This document shows, piece by piece, positions 23,238 to 34,892 of a stretch of DNA of 47,990 nucleotides. Location: contig SGPM01000204.1 of NCBI GenBank assembly GCA_004802725.1, positions 1-47,990 of the forward strand. The letters are read 5' to 3'. Under the pieces are notes generated by a model. That model made no database searches and was not told the DNA's origin. It worked only from the letters and a program-made list of their open reading frames with translations. Each line of letters begins with the position of its first letter. The first letter of the stretch is position 1. The translations under genes were made by a program, and so were the position numbers. The DNA comes from Antrodiella citrinella (lineage: Eukaryota; Basidiomycota; Agaricomycetes; Polyporales; Steccherinaceae).

Positions 23238-23920
23238 GACCACCTCACAGCTCACAGCAACTTGGATGAACGAGGTGGAATAGACAGAGATCTAAAATGC
23301 ATCCGAGAAATTTGACGGTCGATCACTACAGATTCGCGTAACCTCGGTATGACGCACATGCTCACGCTAACAAATACTGTACATAGCAGTGATCAAGTAG
23401 AGGGCCAATAGGCTGATGGCATTAGAACATACGCATACTTTTTACGATTTGTCTGCAGTATGCACGGCAGCGATTTAGTAGACCCTAGGGCTCCATTACC
23501 TAAGGCTGAAAATACCAATAAGAAATGCACCGTAGTCTGTGCACAGATGAGGGAGGGAGCTGGATAAGGAGGAGAGGGGAGGACGAAGGAAACACGGACT
23601 CGGGTGAGGAGACGACTAGACTTGGGGTAGGGGTTTTCGGTGAGAGGGACAAGCGACGAACAAAGAGGAGGGAAATAGAGGTACACGCGTACGTATGAAC
23701 AGTAACATGCAAAGCATGCCAGCTTGCAGGGGAGGATGATTGCAAGCAGCTGACGACAAGAAATAGGGAGACGACAAAACGACGGAATGGTGCGAGATGG
23801 ACAGCGTGGACGAGGAGAGCGAATTGACGCCGTACAGCGACATCTCATGCACATGGCGTGTCCATTTGCTATGTCGAGCAGTGCTGGCACGAAGGACAAG
23901 AGCCGCGAGTGAATGTCCGC
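23238..23920. other. Intergenic: NUFIP1 promoter and KH-gene 3' flank
   Basis: Overlapping minus-strand frames here are Ser/Pro-rich and show no domain. No supported gene. Confidence 0.4.
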
Positions 23921-25034
23921 TTACTCTTGCAGTTCCTCCTGTTGCAACTGCTCCCTACCAACGCGTCTCTCTTTCTCGCTTTCCAACTGGTTGTAGAGCA
24001 AGAAGAGGGCCTTCTCGTTCGCCTCAGGAGTACCAACGATCGTGAACATACGCTCGCCAGTCTCGTCGTGAGGCTCCTTGGCGATGGAGATCTTGGATCC
24101 GGACAACCGTCGAATTTCAGTGATCTTCGTACCATTGCGGCCAATGATACAGCCGACCATGTCGGAAGGTATGGAAATATTTTGAGTGCGGAGATTGGTA
24201 GGAGAGGTAGTTGGGGAATGGGGTGACGGTGATGTCCGGCCACGAGGAGGAGGGGCATCACCGTTTGGACGGCGTCCTCCACCCTGATGACCTGTCCGCC
24301 GACCGGTCCTCTCATCGTTAGACCCAGGATGGAAGTAGACTGTCCCAACCCCTCGCTCCCAATCTTCCAAGAGACATCGTCCGATCTCCTCAACAGCACG
24401 ACCAATAGACTCTGAGGTACCCTGTACCTCGACTATGCGTTCGGTTGATTGAGGAAGAATGTCTTTGGAGGCAATCATACGAGCGCCAGACGAGTCCTGA
24501 ATAGCCTTGATCTTGAGGCCGTTCCGCCCGATAACACTGCCCATGAGATTGTGGGAAATGAGAAGGCGGATAGAAGAGGGTGGTGTAGATGGATTGGCAG
24601 AGACGGGCGAGGAGGGTGTGGCGGAAAGCAGTTGTGAGACGATGAGCCCATACGCCTGTGAAGCAATAGGAGGTAAGCCGGATACAAAGAAGGAAAGCGA
24701 ATGCTATTACCTTGGCCACACCCTCGACGGAGCCGCTGACGGTCAGAACGCGCTCGTGTACGCCCGGGATGACCTTGCTGACACCAGCTTTGACACCGGT
24801 TTGGTCGCGAAGGTCTGCGACGTTTTTACCGCCCTTTCCGATGATGACGCCGGCATCCTTGGTGCTGACGAGAGCACGGAGGGTAAGGACCTCGTTTCCT
24901 GCTGGCGAGGGCGAACGAGACTGGTTCGGAGAGCCTATAGCGTCGCGAGAGAGAGAAAGTGAGTGATACTCGAGGGAGAACGGGTGGAAAAGAAAGGACA
25001 TACCGGATTCATGCTGAGCGGGAGCGTCGGACAT
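23921..25034 (-). CDS. Triple KH-domain RNA-binding protein (PCBP/Rnc1/Pbp2 type)
   Basis: Short first exon MSDAPAQHESG, then an intron and a Ser/Pro-rich segment before three KH domains. Each has a GxxG loop: VIIGKGGKNVADL, VIGRNGLKIKAIQ and IIGRNGTKITEIR. The spacer between KH2 and KH3 is rich in Gly, Arg and Pro. The tail is an amphipathic Glu/Gln-rich helix (LESEKERRVGREQ). The family binds C-rich single-stranded RNA and controls mRNA stability and translation. An intron near 24710 splits KH1 from the next segment; the continuation there is AYGLIVSQLL. Confidence 0.9.
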
Positions 25035-25507
25035 GGTTAGGAGATCGAGTTGGTGACGACGAGGGCGGTGGGGAGAGCGAGAGCGGAGGGAGAGGCGGCG
25101 GAGGGAGAGGCGGGTGGCGACGGCAGCGACGAGGAGGACGGTGACGGGGAGGACGCGACTAGAGGTGAGAGAGAGAGTGAGGAGAGCTGCGAACGCCCGA
25201 CGCAGCGATCGTGCTGGGCGTCCCGGCTGTGTGCGCTTGTGGGTGGCTAGGCCCAGTCACGTGGAAAGGCTATTCTTGCTCTGACTCGCAGCCAGACATC
25301 CACAGTAAAACATTCAATTAGGCAAACATGTTGTACAAGCTAATCACCACTGCCAGCCAGGCTGGAACGGCGTACGGCGTCATATTCGATGTATCATGCC
25401 GGCAAACGTGCATACGAGACCAGTAGGGGCGGTTACATGGATGTGCTCATGGCATCAAGTCATAGGTGAAAAAATCGAAGGCATGACAAGCATAGCATGC
25501 CCATCGT
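25035..25507. other. Intergenic: KH-gene promoter and uL13 3' flank
   Basis: Purine-rich GGAGAGGCGG repeats at 25060-25170 lie just upstream of the KH gene start. No gene is seen. Confidence 0.4.
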
Positions 25508-26312
25508 CTAGTAGCCCAGCGCCGTCAATTTCTCAAAAGACGGGGCGACATCTACCAATGCCTTCTGGCGCAGCTTGACGGCGGTCAACTGCAATGCGGC
25601 ATCAGCAGGCCGCTCTCACATAATAACCTCACGTTCGAAACTCACCTTGCGCTCGTGGAACGCCTGCGCCTTGATCTTCCTCTTCTCCTCAAGACGATCA
25701 ACAACATCCTTGTAACCCCAGCCAACCTCGTGAGACAGACGCTACAGATCGCAAAAACGTTCAATATTGGCATCGCATCTCACTATCTCATATGACTCAC
25801 CTTGACAGTGCAGTACTTGCGCCCCGGCTTCAATCGCAAAACCCGGAGAGCTTCAGGGACCACCATGCGCTTCTTCCGGTCGTACGGGGGAGGGATACCT
25901 TCGAACAATTTGAGACGTTCGAGGGCTGCTGCACCGCGGGCAGACTTGTGGGGAACCATGCCACGGATAGCACGGTAGAGAATCTTGGAGGGGGCGCGGT
26001 GATGGAAGGGGCCGGACTTTTTGGGATTCACGATGTGGCGTTTGTGGAGGAAGTTGTGGTATCGCAGCTGCAGAAAACAATGCCAGGTAAGAGTCCATGT
26101 CAGCATATTGTGTGTCGCCAGCTGTAAACCCAGTTCATGTATGAATTAAGCACCTTGTTCCGGAAGAAGCTGCCCGAAATGTTGATCTCCTCGCACCGCA
26201 CAACGACGATTTTTTGGCCATTGAGCACCTGCTTCGAGATAATCGAAGCAAGCCGCCCAAGGAGGTGGCCCTTGCCATCAATAACGATGGGGGTCGAGGA
26301 GAATGTGGCCAT
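25508..26312 (-). CDS. RPL16: 60S ribosomal protein uL13 (L16/L13a)
   Basis: Cytosolic large-subunit protein. Four exons: the first starts [20 protein letters not shown] and ends at SFFRNK. The second carries the family core ([20 protein letters not shown], then [11 protein letters not shown]). The third contains [20 protein letters not shown], and the last ends FEKLTALGY. The length matches the roughly 200-residue family, and all key segments are intact. Confidence 0.96.
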
Positions 26313-27094
26313 GACGAGTCTAGATAGCAGATGGATCAGTTTCGCGTTCAGAAACAACAGCTTGGAAAATGGGAAAAGCGAACACACCTAAATGGAATAG
26401 AGCAAGGAGGTAATGTAGAGGATGGTCAGAACCGAGACCGATGTATATAGGGTATATCTCACCTTGAGGATCTTGCGGTCGTTGGAGGTGGCGGGCGGGG
26501 GAACGTGTATAGTGAAAGCCACCCCGCACCGATGAGCTGCATAGTTCCAACCGGCAATGGCCGAACCGCAGACAGACTGGGCACGACGAGTCTAGTGTTC
26601 CATTGTTGATGCGCACCACGTGATTTAAGCCAAATACTTGCAAATACACACCCTCATGGATGCGCGCCGTCGCGACATGTCACACACAATGAAGCCGATG
26701 GGGGAGAGCAATGCACCTCAAAAATTCTCTCATGTAGTCGTTGTCCAACGTAGCTCAATCAGTGAAGCATGTCGCAAAGGCTCTAGCTATGTGGCATGAC
26801 TTTGTGAAGACATGAACTACGCTAGCTGTTCTATACAACGTGGAAGGAAGGGCTTGGTACTAAACCTTTCTTACTCCAACAGTAGAATTCGTGAATAATA
26901 GCCCTTCGAGCTTCGAGTCCCAGCTAGTTCACGGCGCTCAAGGACATCCTCAGATGGGCGACATTCTCAAGTCGTTTCATCACAGTCAATCGCAGACCAG
27001 TGAGTATGTTGGGAAGGAATTTATGTGAAAACTTGGAAGGTATATTATGTGGTTTGGATAGCTGAGTTACAACGAATAGCACTGGCTGGAGACA
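26313..27094. other. Intergenic: uL13 promoter and ACP 3' flank
   Basis: About 780 bases. A possible 5' untranslated intron of uL13 lies near 26320-26390. I looked for box C/D or tRNA-like signals and found none convincing. Confidence 0.35.
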
Positions 27095-27691
27095 CTAGTA
27101 GGCTGTGAGGGAAGGTCAGTAGTCATAATTTGCTTAATAGCGGCATCACATACCCTCAGGTGTTTTGGCAATGTATTCAATTGCTTGAAGAGAACGTGTT
27201 AGAGATGCAACCAAACATCGGAGTCAAAGCAGTGGAAGTACCTTGCTGAACTGTCTTGATCTCGTCTGCCTCAGCGTCTGGGATCTCAATTGAGAACTCC
27301 TGGAAAGAATTGATGCGTTAGAACACGTCCATACGATAGCGGCGAGGAAAGAGGGGTCTACCTCCTCAACAGCCATGACAACCTCGACAGCGTCCAGGCT
27401 ATCAAGCCCGAGGTCCTCAGAGAACGCAGAGGATGTGCTCAGCTAAACACGTCAATATGAGCAGTGGGCTTGTGCACAGTTTCAACTGGTTCGCACCTTA
27501 GCCTGATCAACCTTCTCGAATCCCTTGAGAACATCCAGCACCCGCGACGTGATTTGCTCCTTGTCGAGACCGGCAGCAGCAGAATACCTAGCCTTTTGCG
27601 TCAAAGCCCAACGCCGTGTAACTGGGAGGGCAGCAGGCACCGCCAGTCGTGTACGGGCGACATTTCGAACGGCAAGACGGAGGAAAGACAT
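27095..27691 (-). CDS. ACP1: Mitochondrial acyl carrier protein
   Basis: Carrier for mitochondrial fatty-acid synthesis and accessory subunit of complex I and the Fe-S machinery. The Arg/Ala-rich N-terminus (MSFLRLAVRNVARTRLAVP) is a classic mitochondrial presequence. Then come ITSRVLDVLKGFEKVDQAK, the phosphopantetheine site EDLGLDSLDAVEV with its Ser, and helix EEEFSIEIPDAEADEI. The final exon splits GAG G|CC to end TPEAY, with the stop at 27095. The gene is divergent from bL17m. Confidence 0.95.
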
Positions 27692-27876
27692 GTTTTGGGA
27701 TGAGTGGGATGTCTGAGTGAACTGCTGATGACGATTGGGCCAGCAACAGGCGCTAGGAAGTTGACCTACTCCCGGAAGAACCCGAGACCTCAGCGCTAAC
27801 GTGGTGGCAGCCTCACAGTAATATTGTGTTGCACGCGAGTCTATAGAGACCAGCACTCTCATCCTCTCCGGTCATT
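27692..27876. promoter_or_regulatory. Bidirectional promoter of two mitochondrial protein genes
   Basis: Only 185 bases separate the start codons of ACP1 (minus) and bL17m (plus), so the promoter is almost certainly shared. No TATA box is visible. Confidence 0.55.
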
Positions 27877-28909
27877 ATGAAGCATGGCGTGGCGTTTCGC
27901 AAGTTCTCGAGGACATCCTCACATAGGATGCTCATGTTACGGTACGCAAAGCATTGTGTCGTATACCTGTTGACTCACACGTATGTTCGCAGCAACCTGG
28001 TGACATCTCTCATTGAGCATGAGCAGATCAAAACAACACTCCCCAAAGCGCGAGACACCGCACGCCTTGCCGAAAAGGTTTGGATGAACTACACGACTTG
28101 TACTCAGCTATGCCTGACATATTGTGATACAGCTCATTACTATGGGCAAAAAGGGCGGTCTCCCAATGTACAAGCGAGCAAACGCCTTCCTGCTCAATCC
28201 ACAATTGGTGCCAAAAGTCTTCAGCACATTGGCAGAACGCTACGCTAGCCGTGCAGGGGGATACACGCGCATTCACAAATACGGCAACCGACCAGGAGAC
28301 AACGCTCCCGTAGCAATCCTGGAACTTGTTGACAACCCTCGAGATATCAAATTCGAGATGACGGCACGTGCGGTGGGTTGGGACTTGGTTGGGAAGAGGT
28401 TAGCGAAGACGGGTGCACGGTCATTAGTGAATGGCGGTGTTAAAGGTGTGGACAACGTGATTGAGAAGGAGCGAAGGATGCAAGTCGCACGGATTGGTGA
28501 CCTCAGGCCTAAGACAAGGTGGAGCTTGCAGAAGGTCCTACGATTCCGCAAGGACGATGCAACTGCTGATTTCAAGACCAAAACCCAGGAGCATATCGTA
28601 AGCCTACCGCACGACTGCCTGCAATATTGCACCATTGACTTTCCATTGTAGGATGTTCTCTTGGCTCAACCGCTAGCAGCGAAGACACTGAAGGATATTC
28701 AAGCTAAAGCGGATCCCAAGGAAGTCCCTATAGCTTTAAGCCCCCATTCACTGAAGTTGAAAGCTGGTCAAACTCTTCCTGGTGGCGGCCGCAGCAGTTT
28801 GTCTCTTGCTCAAGGTGTTTTGGGGAAGACACCTCTAGGACGAACACCATGGTTCGAGCGTAGGAAGCTTGGTGTAGATAAATCACGTCTGTGGTCGGAG
28901 GTCTCATAG
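27877..28909 (+). CDS. MRPL8: Mitochondrial ribosomal protein bL17m
   Basis: Starts MKHGVAFRKFSRTSSHR, the conserved bL17 N-terminus. The family core follows across introns: NLVTSLIEHEQIKTTLPKA, RLAEKLITMGKKG, then RYASRAGGYTRIHKYGNRPGD and APVAILELVD. This is the bacterial L17 fold. A fungal-type C-terminal extension of about 150 residues reaches RLWSEVS at 28909. The last intron near 28595-28651 splits QEH|DVLLAQ. The role is in the large subunit of the mitoribosome. Confidence 0.93.
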
Positions 28910-28959
28910 TCACGGTATATTCTGTCATAATTCTGATCCCTAATGCACAATCATACTGC

Positions 28960-30121
28960 CTAGAAACTACTCGCAGCTTCCAGATCGTCCGCGTTCAGCC
29001 AATCCGCCCCATTGTTCATCAGCACAGTCCACACGTTGGTCCTTGCAACGATCGGCCATCCTGGGATGTCCCAGAACCTCGCCTTGATGCCACGGCTGTG
29101 AGCGTCACCCACGAACTTGGTTATGTTCGCCAGCTGGGCTTCGGAGATGTTACCAATCCCTACCCAGCCTACAGCGACTTCGTAGTCCGTGGATGCAAGC
29201 GGGGATAGTGTGGGATCCCAGGTGGTGTTCAGGGACGGGTCGTTCAGTTGCATCAATGGTGCGTCAAAGAAGAAATCTCTCGGAGACAACTCTTTCACCT
29301 GCTCCAGAGGGGTGTTACCGGTCCCAACCACTGTGATCGCGGACTGTGTGAGTGTGCCGTTCGCGAATGTCGTCAAGTATCCTTTGGAGCGTAGAGGCTC
29401 CAATGCCTCCAGCACGAATGGTAAAGTTCTTCAAATGATCCTGTGTCAGTTAACTGACCCGAAGTCCACAGGAACCAGACTCACTCTACGCCGTCGGTTT
29501 TCAGCTCGACCAATAACTGCAGTGGAGTATCGCTCGCCATGTCAAAAACCCCGCTGTTCCTTTGGTAAGTTACGTGGTCTCACGGGTGTATCTGTTCACA
29601 TACTTGGGCGTAGTTTGGTTAACAGTGAAAGCAGTGCTGGGGTTTTGCGCGTCCAGTATCCGCAGGAGGGGCTGGATGTAAAGGGAGTCGAACGTACGGT
29701 TCGGCGTCAACGCTGCGTTTTCATGGCCAATCTAGGGATAAAATCTCAGCACGTGGACAAATGTGTACACTGACCAGTGGCGATGAGTGGACTTACGAAT
29801 AACGTCCCATTGAATAGATTCACATCGGCTTCCACGCTCATGACTCCCATGCTGAGGGCTGTCAAAAGTGGGACATCACGCCAATCTGTACGTCGTCTTG
29901 AGTTTATGCATTCTCGATCCAAAGCCAAACTGAAACCTACAGTCGTTGTGCGAATGAATGAACTTCGGAACGATGTCCTGCGTGAACTGTGTCGGGTACT
30001 GCAGAGCACCCGGATTGGCGTTCTCAAGGCTTAATACCACTTGGTCGATTGTAGCCTTCGCCAATGAGAATAACGGCAAGTTGAGCAGAAGCAAGAGGCC
30101 TGATGTTGTCGTGGGTCGCAT
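28960..30121 (-). CDS. Secreted PLC-like phosphodiesterase (AIM6-like)
   Basis: Begins with a signal peptide (MRPTTTSGLLLLLNLPLFSLAKA). The TIM-barrel phosphodiesterase start is seen as IHSHNDYWRDVPLL and VMSVEADVNL, with VGHE just after; these give the His, Glu and Asp metal or catalytic residues. Later blocks are LQLLVELKTDG, ITVVGTGNTP and ARFWDIPGWP. Potential N-glycosylation sites occur (NGT, NTT). The protein ends DLEAASSF at 28960, 50 bases from the bL17m stop. The family is related to yeast Aim6, and substrate specificity is unknown. Confidence 0.85.
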
Positions 30122-30931
30122 TTTGGTAGACAGTACTGCCTGTAGAGTTGACCTGTGACGGGGTTGATAGCATCAGGTAGTACTTCCCACCTCCGCTATA
30201 TAAACCGACCTCACGTATATTTCTCAAGGTCATGCTTGATGATGTCTTCTGTGGATACATGTACATGTATCCACAGAAGCTACAAGCAAGCGATGGAAGG
30301 TGTACAAATATTGATAAAAGTCATGGGGTGTAGTGCACGTTCGTTTCTCTTCCTCAACAATGAAGACGTCCTGCGATTTTAAGATGCCGTCGTCGAACGT
30401 GAGGTCAAGCTAGGTATGTTGCACACCAGTTGCAGGGCTTCTATCGATCTCGCTAACCACAGCGTGAGACGTCTTACCGCAAAAAGATCCGACGCGTTCT
30501 TCCATCGCATTCGCTCGCGAGGAAAGGATTCCTTTTGCAGCGCACCCGAACAATGTATGTTGGTTGCCAAAATTGGGTATTCAACCTGGTGAGCGCCAAT
30601 ACTGTTAAGGTCGCCACAAACAACTACTGAATATTACTGAATGCCTAATCAGTGCACAAAGTAAACAGTCTCACTGAACGTGATACGCTCGAAGGAGGAC
30701 TCATTCCTTATCCACTAGAATCTGCTGCCCATCCTCGAGATGAGCAAGCTCAGCAATGGTATGCACATTGATGGCGGCTGACATACTGAGGTCATTGCAA
30801 TGCAAACTGAGGTCCAACTTACCGATCCTTGCATGACGAGGCGGCTGGACGCAACGTCGTCACTTCACTTCTCTCATCGTACTCGTTAAACAGCGCGACG
30901 ATTGCAGCTTCTCATCCTCATACTGTCAACA
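30122..30931. promoter_or_regulatory. Divergent intergenic with TATA box and palindrome
   Basis: Upstream of the AIM6-like gene (minus) and the ThrE-like gene (plus). TATATAAA at 30197-30204 lies 76 bases above the AIM6-like ATG and reads TTTATATA in its direction. The 34-base palindrome is 42 bases further up. Plus-strand DNA at about 30380-30640 can be read as a short spliced frame without an ATG; I do not call it. Confidence 0.45.
30246..30279. repeat. Perfect 34-base palindrome
   Basis: Two 17-base halves, CTTCTGTGGATACATGT and its exact reverse complement, with no spacer. It sits 125 bases upstream of the AIM6-like start codon, just above a TATA box. It could be a binding site for a dimeric regulator or a cruciform. 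Confidence 0.9.
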
Positions 30932-33373
30932 ATGCCCTACACCAACTTTCGTGATGGTGGTGATTCGCGTCCTACCAGACGTTCTTCTCGTCTCCAGTTT
31001 CCAAGAAGCAACGCAGCAGCCACCACATCAGGATCTGCCCATGGTTTAGCGACCAGCAACATCCCTCGTGGATCCTATCCAGCTCGTCTGGCAGCACTCC
31101 ATGCTTCTCAAGCCTCCGCTGAAACCGAGTCCAGTGATAGCCATGACATCCCGACATATCAAGGCGACATTGACATCTCTCCCATCGCTCCACTCGACCT
31201 CCCCCACGACCCGAACGCATCTTACCTTCCACAGTTTAACCAGGAAGCACCGAATCTACCGTCTGCAAGTCACCATCCAGGCGCTCTGCGTTTACACGCT
31301 CGTCTTCAAGGGCCGTCACACGAAGATGGATCACGCTCTGAAAATGAAGACCAGGTCTCCGATCTCGAATCTGGTCGACCATCTGATCCACAACAACCCT
31401 CAGGTTTCTTTGCGCATCTCCAGCGATTCTACGACAAACACGATGATAAACTGGATGACGACGACGGGAAAGACGGCGACTTGAGTCCACGCAGCTCGGA
31501 TGCAGGATCCGATCGCTCCCCGGGATTCGATCGATATCGCAACGACTCTATGATGTCCCTTGACTCTCAACATCTTGACCCAGATGATCCCTACGTCACC
31601 GGAATACGCAAACGGACAGTCGACGATGAGGCCGATCTCGAGAGGAGCGTGCTCAAGCAGATGGATTATAGGGCGCGGCGGAAGGAGAAGGAACGTATGA
31701 GGATTGAATTCAATGTGACTTGTAAGCATTCATCATATATGACACGGTTGTGTTTTATGTCTCATCCTGACTCTACAGCTGTCCTGTATCGACAAAAATT
31801 CCTCATGCGACTCTCCAAGGCACTCCTTACGTTTAGTGCACCTTCCCACCGTATCGAGGCCCAACTCGTATCTGCTGCGCGGATCTTGGAAATCCATGGC
31901 GAATTCATCCATATACCGGGAGTGGTCATCTGCAGTTTCGGCGATCAAGATACGAAGACGTCCGAGACCCATTTCGTCAAATGCGGAGGTCGTCTCAATC
32001 TCGGCAGCCTGCATCAGGTACATCTCATCTACAGAAAGGTGGTCCACGACGAGATTAGCGCAAGAGAGGCTACCAGGCAACTGGATGAGCTGATGGATGC
32101 CGGTCCCTTGTACAACGCAGTCATCCGGTGCATTCTGGCTTTCTCGCTCTGTGCTCTCATCTGCCCTCTCGCCTTCGGAGGATCCCTGGTGGACATGCTG
32201 ATCTCCGGGATTGGCGCCACGTTCCTGTGTGGATTACAGATTGGCGTCGCATCTAGGAGTCAACTGTATGCCAATGTCTTCGAGTGAGTCTTGAAATTGC
32301 GGCTCTTGTTCCTCCATCTAACCAAGGTTACTCAGAGTTACTGTTACGATTGCCATTGCGTGTGCGGCACGAGGTCTCAGCAGCATACGGAGTCAAATAT
32401 TCTGCTACACTGCTATCTCATCTGCTGGAATCGTGCTGATCCTGCCGGGTTACCTCATTCGTATGTTTTTCGCTGCCCCAGTACCGTTGATACTAATTTC
32501 TTCCATCCGATAATTCAGTGAGTAGCTCGCTAGAGCTGGCATCCAAGAACATCGTTTGCGGAAGCGTCAAGATGGTATACGCTCTGATCTACACGCTATT
32601 CCTGGGATTCGGGCTCCAGATAGGATCTGACTTTTACCTCCTCGTGGACCATGGTGCCCGAAAGAATCTTGAAGCCTTGGCTGCTCGGATGAACGCAGTC
32701 GTGTCCGTGTCAGGCACCTTCGTTTCCGATAATAGTACAAGCTACTTGATTCTCGACCACGGAAAACCACTGTCGGGCACGTACACTTTCACCACAAACG
32801 TTCCGTTCTCCGAGGAACACATCTTCAATGGCTGCTACCGACCTCCTTCGTTCTCTTGGTACCTCAAGCCCTTCCCGTGGTGGACACAATTCATCATCGT
32901 CCCCATCTTCTCCACGCTCTCATCACTCGCTAATCAACAACCGCTATTTACTCGAGAGCTTGTCGTCATGGTCGTCATTTCGTGCACTGCGTACGCTGCT
33001 AATAAAGTCGCCGATCATTACATCTTCAACCGCTCCGATGTTGTCTCCGCTATCGGTGCATTCGCTGTCGGCCTGCTCGGGAACATCTACTCGCGGAAAA
33101 TGGGTGGAACCGCCTTCACTTCTATGGTCACGGGCGTGCTGTTCTTGGTCCCCGTAAGCCTGCTTTCCTGATTCTATCAGGACTGTCACTGACAAGTATT
33201 CCTTTCAGTCTGGACTGTCACAGATCGGTGGCATTACTGCTCAAGGGAACGGCATCGATATCGGTGGGGCCATGATCGCCGTGACTATTGGAATTACGGT
33301 GGGGCTCTTCATGAGCCAGGCTCTCGTCTATATGTTTGGCTCGCGGAAGAATGCCGCTCTGTTCTCCTTCTAG
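30932..33373 (+). CDS. ThrE/Prm10-type multi-pass membrane transporter
   Basis: A long hydrophilic N-terminus (about 250 residues, Ser-rich, with an acidic run DKLDDDDGKDGD) precedes the ThrE domain. It is recognised by FLMRLSKALLTFSAPSHRIE, FIHIPGVVICSF and LVSAARILEIHGEF. About ten hydrophobic helices follow, from CILAFSLCALICPLAFGGSL to AVTIGITVGLFMSQALVYMF. The family includes bacterial threonine/serine exporters and yeast Prm10. The exporter fold is inferred and fungal substrates are unknown. Introns fall near 31720, 32287, 32465 and 33150. The stop is at 33373 after NAALFSF. Confidence 0.9.
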
Positions 33374-34424
33374 ACAGCCAACACGGAAGACCATAGACGC
33401 AGGTACCCAGTGTCTTGTACGTTATGCTCAAACAGAGACTTCATGCCACGATTCACCGCGACTCGCGTGACTCGGCGAGTGTGCTCGGACAAGCCTGAGT
33501 GAGAGTCCCTCATACATTGCACCATCTTCCCGAAGATCTCCTGACTTGCTGATGCTGCACCTGAACACCCTGAGAACACAGGTCGTCTAGATGGTGCTTC
33601 GTATGCATTGCATCCGCTGGGTCGGGGCTTAATAAGCTATCTTTCTGATATTTCGTGCTCTCTGGCAGGCGTCCGGGGTTGTCACTGTGGCGGACACGAA
33701 CACGCCACGACGGCACGCTCGGTATCGTAGTCTCCAACGGAGCGTTCTTAGAGAACTACATCTCCGCGATCGCAAAATGAGAGGTGTTGAGAGCTTTCAG
33801 CTTCATATGGTCGCTATCAAGACTGCCTGAAGTCAGAGCTGCCTACACACGCCTCGCGGCAGAAGCAGTTTAGTCGGCTAAGAAACATTGTCCATCTTGA
33901 CAGGATATCCACGTTGTTTGTAGCCATCCTGAACATGCCTTTGCAGCATGCAAAAGGAACGACGGCAATTTCCTCCAAGAACTGAATGGCAAACAGAGTT
34001 GAAAGTTTTGTAATCATGCGCATCTTGCACGTGTTCTCACAACCTACAACTTGATAATAATACCATAATATACGTCAAGGTACGTCAGACCTTCAATAAC
34101 AGGAATTACACGATACTGGATATACTGCGTATGTAATAAACTCGATGTCCAAGGGTCCTTGCTTGTAATCCCACCCCTTGCGCCCGCACCAACCTTTCCC
34201 GGTCTCCCCTGGGGTGCTATAATATCTCCTTGAGCATATCCCAGCCTCAATGAGGTTTGCTCGTTGCAGGATGCATTCGCGATGAGGAGACGGCAAGATA
34301 GGTGGCATCACGGGAATATGGAACTGTGTCAACATGTTACCCGCCATGACTTTACCTCTAACATACACAGATTAGCACAAACAAAGGTGTGATGATACTG
34401 TACCTACCACATAGAATCGAAGAG
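33374..34424. other. Intergenic region with unsupported ORF fragments
   Basis: No complete gene is seen. A plus-strand segment at 33661-33775 follows an intron-like end (CTCTGGCAG) and reads to VVSNGAFLENYISAIAK then TGA, which looks like a C-terminus without a front. Minus-strand frames at 33370-33579 and 33817-34023 are also open. Any of these may be remnants. Confidence 0.3.
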
Positions 34425-34892
34425 CTAGTCATTCCACATGCAGAATCTCATGTCTCGCCATGACCGTTCTACGGTGATACCATTCATCGGCCGCCATGGG
34501 TCACTTGAAGATGACGACCACCCCCCTGGAAATAGCTGCGATACCGGACAGTTGACATTCCTCCACGTTCGCGCTCTGCAATAAAATTCAGGATTACCAG
34601 ACGATGAAGAAAGAGCGTACGCACGTAATATTCGCGACTTTTGACCGTGTTTTCAGTGCGTACTGATAGATGACGCCTGTATGGATTCAAGGTTCAGGAA
34701 AAATGGTGCGCACCGGGATGTCATTGAAAACGTACCTGCGTCCAGTACCAAAGTAATACTCTCTCCAGGGTGCAGCAGCACGATGGTACTCGAACTCCGT
34801 CCGTAATCCCGCAGGAGCTGAACCGTAGCTGCATCATGAGTATCGTTGGTGAAGTCGAGCAAAACCTCAAAAGCTTCAGTGCGTCCAGGCAT
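34425..34892 (-). CDS. Small uncharacterised basidiomycete protein, family A copy 1
   Basis: Three exons give about 119 residues: MPGRTEAFEVLLDFTNDTHD, then STIVLLHPGESITLVLDAG, then YQYALKTRSKVANIT|ARTWRN. It matches the protein at 40968 in the same order (EVLxxxTNDTxDxAT, then xHxGxSIxLVLxAG, YxYA, then W). The pattern suggests a small beta-sandwich, but no function is known to me. There is no signal peptide or membrane helix. The first intron interrupts DA|G; the second is phase 2 and shared with copy 2. The C-terminal end is less certain because more splice-like signals lie downstream. Confidence 0.65.

Noticed and set aside
23397..23900. Ser/Pro-rich minus-strand ORFs between NUFIP1 and KH genes
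   Set aside because: Three frames are open at once with no motif, which fits compositional bias in flanking DNA.
30379..30640. Short spliced frame or small minus-strand ORF upstream of the ThrE-like gene
   Set aside because: No start codon in the plausible frame and no homology visible by eye.
34044..34368. Minus-strand ORF downstream of small family copy 1 as an extra exon
   Set aside because: A splice donor-like site exists near 34390, but it lies after the stop and the sequence does not match copy 2.
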